64,000 nt of DNA from Viola odorata (taxonomy: Eukaryota > Streptophyta > Magnoliopsida > Malpighiales > Violaceae): assembly GCA_963691705.1 (NCBI GenBank), contig OY829539.1:26148407-26212406 (forward strand), read 5' to 3'. Positions within the stretch are counted from its first letter, which is position 1. Each line of letters opens with the position of its first letter. Below, piece after piece: positions 56,201 to 64,000 of the stretch. A program made the position numbers and the translations under genes. The notes below the pieces were generated by a model. The model ran no database searches and had not been told where the DNA came from. It saw only the letters and a list, made by a program, of their open reading frames with translations.

Positions 56201-59200
56201 AGTTGGTCGACCAAATTGCTAGGTACGCCTACCTAAGCTCGTTAGATGCTAACTCAGGATATCACCAAATTCCCATGGCCGTGGAGGACGAAGAAAAGAC
56301 TGTCTTCATCACGCCAAAGGCCACATATTGCTATACAGCAATGCCGTTTGGATTGAAAAATACCGGGGCAAGATTCCAGCGCATGGCAAACAAAGTTTTT
56401 GAGAAGCATATTGGGAAAAAAGTGGAGGCCTACGTAGACGATATACTTGTCAAAAGCCGAAGCTTCGAGGACCATGTGACTGATTTGGAAGAAGTTTTCA
56501 ATGTGATGAGAGAATACAAGAATGCATGTTTGCATTTCAAACAGGCAAATTCTTAGGCTATGTGGTCAGCCAGAAAGGCATCCAGCCCAACCCTTCGAAA
56601 GTAAAAGCGATTCAGGACATGATATCTCCTCGAACCGTCAAAGAAGTACAAAAGCTCACGGGACGCATCATTACGTTAGGGCGGTTTATCTCCAAACAAG
56701 GCGAAAGGTACCTACCTTTCTTTAAAGTCATTCGCAGGAAAGCCCCCTTCGGGTGGACAGAAGAATGTGAAGAAGCGTTTGCTGGCATAAAAGCCTACAT
56801 CTCGTATGACTTGGTGTTGACAAGACCTGAACCAGGTGAAGGGGGCTTTATACTTGTATCTGGGCGTCGCCGACGAGGTGGTCAGTGTTGTCCTTGTACA
56901 AAGCGATAGACATATTCATCGCCCTGTATTCTTCGTCAGTCACATACTGAAAGATGTCGAACTGCGGTACACTCACATTGAGAAAATAGCGTTTGCCCTC
57001 ATACAGGCAACACGAAAGATGGATCGGTACTTCCAAGCCCATCCTGTCATAGTACTCACTGATCAACCATTGGGGAAAATTTTTAGGAAACCTGAGTCTT
57101 CAGGAAGAATGCTGATTTGGGCGATCGAACTTGAGCAATATGGGTTACAATATAGAGCCAGACCGTCCATCAAAGCCCAAGCGTTAGCAGACTTCATAGC
57201 AGAATGCACATTTACACAAGGGCTACCGGTGGACCCACCGGAAGAGGAAGTGGAAGACTCAGATCTTCCGTCCCCAGACACTTACAGTGATACATGGATC
57301 ATCCACGTAGACGGAGCCAAAAATCAAGAGTTAGCTGGCGCTGGAATTTTCATGATTGGACCCGATGGCATACAGATGCGCTATGCCATCAGAATTTTGC
57401 AACCGCTGTCCAATAACGCGGCCGAGTACGAAGCGTTACTGGCTGGACTCAGAATTGGCAACAGTTTCTTCATTAAAGCTACGCGCGATGCAGGAACGAT
57501 GCGCGATCCGCAGCTAAAGATACGGGGGGGCTCTAAACTGATAATAGATCAAGTCTTGGGAAATTCCCAAGCCCGAGAACCCATCATGATCCAATACCTT
57601 GCAAAGGTAAAATGTGAGTTAATAGAGACACAGGAAAAAGGCATTCAAGTCTACTTCGAGCATATTCCTAGAGAAGATAATAGTGAGGCTGATAATCTCA
57701 CCAAAATGGCAGCTAACCCGGTAGCCTCTATACCCAAAGATGTGCACTACGGTGAGATACCAGTGCATTTTTTCATGGAAGAACAAGTGTCTCTTTGTGT
57801 GGAAGAGGTGGAGAGTGATTGGAGAATTCCCGTTGTGAAATATTTGAAACATGATGAGCTGCCAGTGGATAGCACCGAAAAGAGGAAAATTTTGAAACAA
57901 GCGGCACGGTGCACATACTACAATGGGGAGTTGATTCGAAAGTGTTTCTCTCATCCAGCCGCAAAGTGCATAATAGAGCAGGAAGGCCTCCACACCTTGC
58001 GAGAAATCCACGAAGGGATATGTGGTATGCACGTGGCTGGTGACACCCTAGCGGCACAGGTCTTTCGCTCAGGATTCTACTGGCCCACCATCCGCAAAGA
58101 CTGTCACAACTTCGTGAAATCTTGTCAAAAATGCCAGGAATACGCCAAGATCCCCAAAAGACCAGCCGTACAAATCTCAGAAATTATTGCCCCTTGCCCG
58201 TTTGCCAAATGGGGAATCGATATTTTGGGCCCGTTTCCAAAAGCCAGATCCCAGCTAAAATTTGTGGTCGTGGCGGTAGATTATTTCACGAAATGGGCAG
58301 AAGTAGAGGCGGTAGCCAACATTACCACGGAAAAAATTTGGTGTTTCTTCAAATATCAAGTCATAATGCGATTCGGGGTACCTCGCATATTGGTCAGCGA
58401 CAACGGAACGCAATTCACGAGCCAATTTTTCAGAAATCAGTGCGCGGAATTCTAAATCGAACAGAGATTCTCTTCTGTAGCGCACCCGCAAACCAATGGT
58501 CAGGCGGAAGTGACCAATCGCAGTATCCTCAACGGCATCAAAAGGAACCTAGAAGGTTTTAAAAAGAAATGGGCAGACGAACTGTCGTATGTAATGTGGG
58601 CCTATCGTATGACCATCAAAACTACCACAGGAGAAACCCCCTTTGCGTTAGCCTTTGGCACAGAGGCTGTCACGCCTAGGGCTGCCCAAAACTTCCGATT
58701 TCCGAATTTTCGATATTTCCGACCCGAAATTTTCAATTTTGGAATTCGGAATTAGGTACCCGAAATTTTAATTCGGGTCGAAACAGGATAGATTTTGAAA
58801 ATTTTGGGTATCCGAAATACCCGATTTTTTCATACATAAAATGACGTCGTTTTATGTACAACCCAAATAAATCTCATTCTCCTCCTTCAATTCATTCTCA
58901 CTCTCTCGAACATACCATCTCCTTCATCTCCTTCACCATCATCTCCTTCTTCAGATCTTCTTCAGATCTGTCTTCAAAACCACCACCGTCCACCATCTTC
59001 AAAACCGGCACCGTCCACCACCAGCGCCGCCGACCAGCACAACGCAACACAACGTCCACGTTTTCTCCTCTCTCTCCCCAAAATCTCATCTGAACCTTTC
59101 CAATTCAGTTCTTCCACCTACTCTTCATCCAAGAAAAACCAATAAAGCTTTCTTCTTTAGTGAGCGCAGCAAGGTTTAAGATAAGAAGGTGATTTGGGTT

Positions 59201-60086
59201 TTTTGAGTTTTGATTGCGTATGATCATCTGTCACATCGGTTCTTGATTGGGTTGCCTTTGTTTGCTGAAATGGGTTTCTTAAAGATGAAGACCTTGTTTT
59301 GTTTTTGGTAATTGTGTAATTCTTCAATTAGTGGAGAGGATTTGCAGTGGAGAAGGCAATGGATTGGATTCACTTTTCTTGTATGTTTAAAATTGCTGGC
59401 TTGGATTGGATTAAATTGTTTAACTTTTCTTGTATGGCAGTGGATTGGATTGGATTAAATCACTTGTTTTCTTGGATTAACTTTTCTTGTTCAACATGGC
59501 AATGGCTTGAATTGCATGAATTCATAATTTCAGAAAATTCGGAAAATTCGGGTATTCCGAAATTTCCGAAATTATGAATTCAGAAATTCGGGTTCAAAAG
59601 CAAATTACTTCGGTTCGGAACAGGATTGAAAATTGAAATTTCAGAAAACCCGAATTCCTCAAATTCAGAATTCGGAAATTCGGAAAACACGAATGGGCAG
59701 CCCTAGTCACGCCGGTAGAAATTGGCACCCTGAGCCTTCGAGTGGTATATTTCAATGAAGAAATAAATGAAGAAAGGCTACGTGCTAACCTTGATGCGCT
59801 ACCAGAGGTATAAGAGGAGGCTCTCTTGAAAACCTTGCATTACAAAAGAAAAATGGTGCAATATCATAACAGACAAGTCAAAGAGCTACTGCTCAAAGCA
59901 GGAGATTTAGTGCTTAGAGAAGCGGCAGGGCAACTCATGGGAAAACTCAGCCCGAACTGGGACGGGCCATATCGTGTCAACCGCGTCATCGGAAAGGGAG
60001 CGTATCATTTGGAAACACTTGATGGTACTCCCTTACCAAACTCCTGGAATATAGCCCGTTTGAAACTATATCATGCTAGAAGCTAA
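53217..60086 (+). pseudogene. Tat-2 gag-protease-RT-RNaseH-aRNaseH-integrase, broken and interrupted
   Basis: Start MDSDPDPALSQSASLPFS at 53217. Gag core HVKLPVESYDGTKDPISHLN; protease LVDNGSAVNLFSLEAY; RT MCIDFTDLNNACPKDYYPLP and YVDDILVKS; second RNase H VDGAKNQELAGAGIF and NNAAEYEALLAGL; integrase GIDILGPFPKARSQLKF, VSDNGTQFTS, HPQTNGQAEVTNRS; ending ARLKLYHARS at 60086. Breaks: frameshift before 53799, another near 54260-54300, TAG at 54628, TAA at 55138, TGA at 55927 (CGA to TGA), a ~20-nt deletion near 56520 removing the residues after REYK, a frameshift near 56830, TAA at 58453, a hAT MITE at 58677-59705 and TAA near 59809. More decayed than Tat-1. Confidence 0.92.
58677..59705. mobile_element. 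hAT-type non-autonomous element in Tat-2 integrase
   Basis: Terminal inverted repeats TAGGGCTGCCCA / TGGGCAGCCCTA with an exact 8-bp duplication GTCACGCC at 58669-58676 and 59706-59713, the hAT hallmark. Subterminal regions are dense in TTCGG/CCGAAA words (GAATTCGGAAATTCGGAAA type). 1029 bp, no transposase; a short Ser/Pro-rich frame at 58854-59093 is probably not a gene. Removing the element restores the integrase reading GTEAVTPVEIGT. Confidence 0.92.
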
Positions 60087-60184
60087 TCTCTCCTGTTTGA
60101 CATTGTTAACATTGCTCTAACACATGAATGAAAGGCATTTCTTGTGCACATTGTGGCCAATCATATGCAGATAACGAAGAATGC

Positions 60185-60660
60185 TAGGAGTGAAAATCCT
60201 ATCCTTGTGATGGCTGGTCCTGATCAGACAGCTAACTAAGACGAGGTAGGCCCTGGCATAAATAGCGTTGGGAGTGAAAATCCTATCCTTGTGGTAACCG
60301 TGCTAACACAGACGGCCCATTAAGACGAGGCATGCCCCAACGCCCCTGGGAGTGAAAATCCTATCCTTGTGGCAACCGTGCTCACATAGACGGCCCATTA
60401 AGACGAGGCACGTCCCGGCATCCTTGGGAGTGAAAATCCTATCCTTGTGGTAGCCGTGCTCACACAGACGGGCCATTAAGACGAGGCACTCCCCAAGGAG
60501 ATAGTAACTCCGTCCTGGAAGTGAAAATCCTATCCTTGTGGTAACCGTGCTCACACAGACGGACCACTAAGACGAGGCACGCTCCAGGGACGCGAGGTTT
60601 CAACGCTTGGGAGTGAAAATCCTATCCTTGTGATGGTCGGTCCTGATCAGACGGCTCACT
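60185..60660. repeat. Six-unit ~80-bp minisatellite of Tat-2
   Basis: The core GTGAAAATCCTATCCTTGTG starts at 60190, 60274, 60352, 60430, 60521 and 60613 (spacings 84, 78, 78, 91, 92). It is the reverse complement of the Tat-1 core, in the same element-relative position and with the CTGATCAGA variant in the outer units. Confidence 0.92.
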
Positions 60661-61301
60661 AAGACGAGGCACGCCCCAAGCCGATCATTGGCATCTGAAA
60701 TAAAGAGAGATATCCCAGCTAGTAACCGAGCGGTTGATACCCGGTGAAGTTGGGATGGAGAGATGTCTCTATCACAACAACAATATCATAAACACACTTA
60801 GCAAGGCTAAGTGATCCCCCTAACAACAAAGGGCGGCATCAAGCTATACGCAACATGAGTGGAAATAATAATAATTTTGTTCTTTGGAATATCATCAAAG
60901 AAATAATGATGCTGCAGAATTAAATTCCTGATTCTCAACAGAGGAAAAAACATGCAGAGACACTGCAGAAAAGCCTTCCTCAGGAAACGAACTATTGTGA
61001 CTGACGCAGAAGCACTAAGTCTCTAAAGACAGAAATACCTTAGCAACTGTGAATGGTGTGTGCATGCAAACGCAACGGTTGACTAACCGTATAAGGTACG
61101 ATGACCACATCATTGTGATCTTAGTAATAAAGCCTACTAACCATATTATGACAGTAATATCATAAGACAAGAACAACAAAGAAATTATAGACAAAAAGCA
61201 ATGGCTTGAAGAAAAGCTGATATCGTCAGAATTACAAAACATCCTCACAAGGATAGACAAAGGCATATCAACAGCAAAAATCAAAAAGCAAAGTGCGAGG
61301 C
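60661..61301. other. Tat-2 spacer between minisatellite and gene A
   Basis: No gene seen. The Tat-1 counterpart is 35377-35651, with AACTGAGTGGTCGATACCCG-like sequence (about 35580) shared inversely near 60720. Confidence 0.5.
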
Positions 61302-63636
61302 CTAAGGAGCGGCTGACGCGTCGTTTCCTCTTTGCTTGGCGGCCTTTGCACTGTAGAAATCCTGGTCGGACACATGTGAGGACCTCTCCTCAAAATATGC
61401 AGAAAGAATGTCAATCTGAAGGCGGTCCACCCCGTAATGACGTATGAAGCCCTCAGACATAAGCATTGCCCCCTCTCTCAGATACCAACGGCATTTCTCA
61501 GCAGAAAGGCTAAGATCGGTAGCTAATTCAATATTTCTCTGCCTTTCTAACCTAGCCCGGCTTCTTCCTCAGAAAGGTGTGTGCTTAGGGCGACACCCCT
61601 CTGTTTTTCCTCCCCTAACGCGAGCCTGGCAGCCTCCGCCTCTTGCTTAGCAGCATTAGCCTCTTGCCTAGCCACCTCTGCCTCTTGCTTGGCAGCCGTC
61701 GCAGCATCCAAAAGTCCCTGACGCTCAGCCATCAATCTGTCTATCTCCCTTTGCTTGTCCACTGCCTCTGTAGCGTTAGCCTCTTCCATGTAATGAGCAT
61801 GGCAGAAGGAAGAAAATATCTGAGAGCGAAGGAAATCTATGCGCCCCTGGTAACTCTTGGCTAAAAATACATCCCTTTCCCCTTGATGCGACATTATTCG
61901 AGCCGCCAACAGAGATGTAGATGCAAGAACAGCCTCAGGGCTTTCAGTTTCCAAGGCTCAAAAAGATTTCTCTCTAAATCCACCTAGGTTAACCTGATGA
62001 GTGGGAAAGCTGGGAGGAGTGTACGGAGTAACACCAACTATAAAGTTAGAAGCAGAATTGTCCCTCGCGGCAGCAAGCGGGGACAAAGGAACAAAAGACA
62101 CTGCAGGAGGAGAAGGAGGGCGGTCAGCAGAGCCCACTACGGTAGAGACAAAAGACTCACCACCGCCGACTGTCTCAAAACCCAGCATGTCTGAGCTAAA
62201 ACCCACAGCGCCAGAAGTAGAATGGAATAGAGAGTCAGCAAAAGCATGGGGATCGATAGTGGGGTCAGCACCTTGAGGTTGCCCGAAAGGTGCGCCACCC
62301 CTTGTGGAAGTCGTCAAGGGTGGATTAACGCCGAATGACGACGGGCTACTTTGGAGGTCGTGGCGAACCTTCTTCCTGCGCTTGGCAAGCTCGCTCGCAA
62401 ACGACATATCTTCGTGAGGAAGAGAGTGAGTGGAAGTAGGGCCAACCTCCTAAGAAAATGAAATACAATAAGGAAACGGCAGAAGAACGAAGAAAGCAGG
62501 AGGGGCAACAGATAGAGGTACCTGAGCAGAAGGGGAAACCAAAGGAATCTCGGTAGGAATCAAACCAGCAGACACTTCTGAAGAAGCGGTAGCTTGAGAA
62601 AGAGGGGGGGCACGGCGGTTGCTTTTTTACTTCTCTTCCTTCTTGTAATGCGGGCTCGCGCAGACGACGCTGGAATAGTGCCGGCAGTAATGGCAGCTCC
62701 TTGAGAAAGTGGCGTGGCTAAAGTAACACCGGTAGCCCCACCTTCAGCGGTAGTAGCAGCAACAACAACAACAGCGGCGGCAGCCTAGTTCCTTCTCGCT
62801 TGCTCCCTTCTCTTTTTCGGGTTCCCAACCGGGCGGAACCACTGTATAGTCATGAAAAAACGTTAGCGTTAGCATTTCCCAGCAACGCGAAGAAAGAAGG
62901 GTAAACACTCACCCATTTTACACTCTGTAACTGCCACTCTGTTTGCCACTTTACGAGTGTCAACGCTAAAGTCCATTTGGAGCAGCGTCTTTAGCCAACT
63001 ATCCTCCGGGTCAGAGAGTGGTTTTCTGCTACCCCAGGCCCCATCTTTATTTTCTTCATTGAAACCGGTTCTCCACAAAGGCTCGGGCAGGTTAACAACA
63101 AAAAATTCTTCTTTCCAACGAGGAACAGAAGACTCAATACCCATAAGTTTCCAAGTGAAGGGCTTCAGTGAGTTATCATCATAGCGGGTTGATATTGATA
63201 TTACCCCCTTGCGAGAATACAATTGGAAAATATCATGAAGCAACGCTAACGAAGGGGACTCAATCCCTTTGAACTGGCATAACGCCGCAAAAGTACTGAC
63301 AACGCAAATTGCGTTAGGACTCAGTTGGGCCGGATTTAAGTCAGAATCGGCCAGTAACAGTTTTACAAGCGGGTCAAGGGGAAGACGAAACCCATGGTCA
63401 AACAACTTGGCATACAATATCCTACTATTATCGGGCAATACACTATTAAGGCGGAAAGGGTCAGGAGCAACACTAACAGAGTAACCTTGAGGGAACTAAA
63501 CATTGAATTCGGATAGACAACGATGAACTAGGGGCAAAGTGTAAAGAAAAGTGGGGGTACTATTGATTTTCTCCTCCCCAGCAGATTTTTGGGAACTTTC
63601 CCCCTCAGCAGATTTTGAAGAACGAGTCTTCGCCAT
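61302..63636 (-). pseudogene. Tat-2 antisense gene A
   Basis: Start MAKTRSSKSAEGESS at 63636. Exon 1 62913-63636 (724 nt, exactly the Tat-1 length) with the PF04195-like domain (LFDHGFRLPLDPLVKLLLA, LSPNAICVVSTFAALCQFKG, FTWKLMGIESSVPRW); one TAG lies near codon 50. Intron 1 62842-62912 (71 nt), exon 2 62522-62841, intron 2 62450-62521 (72 nt), exon 3 62449-61302 with a Pro-rich part, FLRSQIFSSFCHAHYMEE, an Ala/Glu/Lys coiled coil (AKQEAEVARQEANAAKQEAE) and CRWYLREGAMLMSEGF, ending at 61302. A TGA at ~61958 and a frameshift near 61547 also break it. Function is unknown; it is antisense to gag-pol and convergent with it. Confidence 0.78.
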
Positions 63637-63803
63637 AACCAGTAAAAAGAAAAAGAGAATAAAAGAAGGAAGTAATGCGTGTACCTTCGTGGAAGAAACC
63701 CCAAGAATCCCAAAACAAAGAAGAAGGAGCGGCGTGAGTTATTTTCAGAAGGAAGCAGTGAGCGAAGAAGGAGATAAAAAAGAAAAAAGAAGGCGGGGAA
63801 AAA

Positions 63804-63818
63804 CATTATATATAACCC
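63804..63818 (-). promoter_or_regulatory. Antisense promoter TATA box, gene A of Tat-2
   Basis: Minus-strand GGGTTATATATAATG ~168 bp before the start codon, same word and spacing class as in Tat-1. Further upstream GCCATGTGTCAG and GCGTCCTTC blocks are also shared. Confidence 0.7.
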
Positions 63819-64000
63819 TAAAAGGGTTGAAAAGGCGCGACCAGTTGATAACTGACACATGGCAAGGTAGCATAACGGAAGGACGCGGCACGCGCGAAGG
63901 ACACAACTTTAAAAGAGAGACGCTTCAGTCTTTGCTACTCCCTAGGAGGTGCCTATCTCAAACGCTTCATCACAAGAAAGACAGGTGTCCCTTCTCATCA

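Larger units (their letters stand above)
52557..64000 (+). mobile_element. Tat-2: second Tat-lineage gypsy element, right end beyond window
   Basis: Complete 5' LTR, primer site, gag-pol on the plus strand, minisatellite, then gene A on the minus strand; the end of the element is outside the window. It is clearly the same family as Tat-1 in gag-pol, minisatellite and gene A, but the LTR differs in length and most sequence. A hAT-type MITE interrupts its integrase. Confidence 0.9.

Noticed and set aside
58854..59093. Protein-coding gene inside the hAT element
   Set aside because: Ser/Pro low-complexity frame of 79 codons with an equally long opposite frame and no transposase motifs.

Overview
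The window is plant nuclear DNA, most likely from a eudicot. It is dominated by nested transposable elements, with only remnants of host genes. Evidence for a plant includes an Alfin1-like PHD-finger exon, a receptor-like-protein (LRR) N-terminus, a small GRF zinc-finger gene, Ty1/copia and Ty3/gypsy elements with tRNA-type primer sites, and non-autonomous hAT, Mutator-like and foldback elements. No bacterial-style operon, rRNA, convincing tRNA or CRISPR array is visible.

Layout. 1-4.8 kb: an Alfin-like PHD pseudogene exon, one apparently intact GRF zinc-finger/coiled-coil/membrane-anchor gene on the minus strand, and a GC-rich minisatellite. 4.8-9.6 kb: Copia-1, a decayed copia element whose 3' LTR ends inside an LRR receptor-like-protein gene; the rest of that gene is missing. 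11.3-13.2 kb: a foldback-type element carrying two inverted arrays of a ~20-bp repeat. 14.2-24.3 kb: an inverted-repeat element (B) split by Copia-2, which has two LTRs and itself carries a 1.66-kb Mutator-like foldback element with a 10-bp target duplication. 24.4-48.2 kb: a pair of ~400-bp inverted repeats (family A) bracketing a 21.8-kb three-LTR gypsy composite (Gypsy-1), flanked by a perfect ATAAA duplication. Inside Gypsy-1 sits Tat-1, a 13.5-kb Tat-lineage gypsy element. 48-52.5 kb: AT-rich intergenic DNA with a microsatellite and a SINE-like fragment. 52.6-64 kb: Tat-2, a second member of the Tat family in the opposite orientation, with a hAT MITE in its integrase. Tat-2 runs off the window.

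The most notable content is in the two Tat elements. Besides a gag-protease-RT-RNaseH-second RNaseH-integrase polyprotein, each carries downstream and on the opposite strand a spliced-looking gene with an N-terminal domain resembling the 'putative gypsy-type transposase' family (PF04195), a Pro/Ala-rich linker and a coiled-coil C-terminus. Its TATA box, a 724-nt first exon, two ~70-nt introns and their phases match between the copies. Tat-1 carries a second, diverged paralogue of this gene and a third small antisense ORF. Between the convergent 3' ends of pol and the antisense gene lies a six-unit array of a ~80-bp repeat whose unequal spacing is kept in register in both copies.

Almost all element ORFs are broken. 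Many breaks are single stops that look like CGA to TGA or TGG to TAG/TGA changes, as expected from decay of methylated cytosines. None of the element polyproteins appears functional as it stands.
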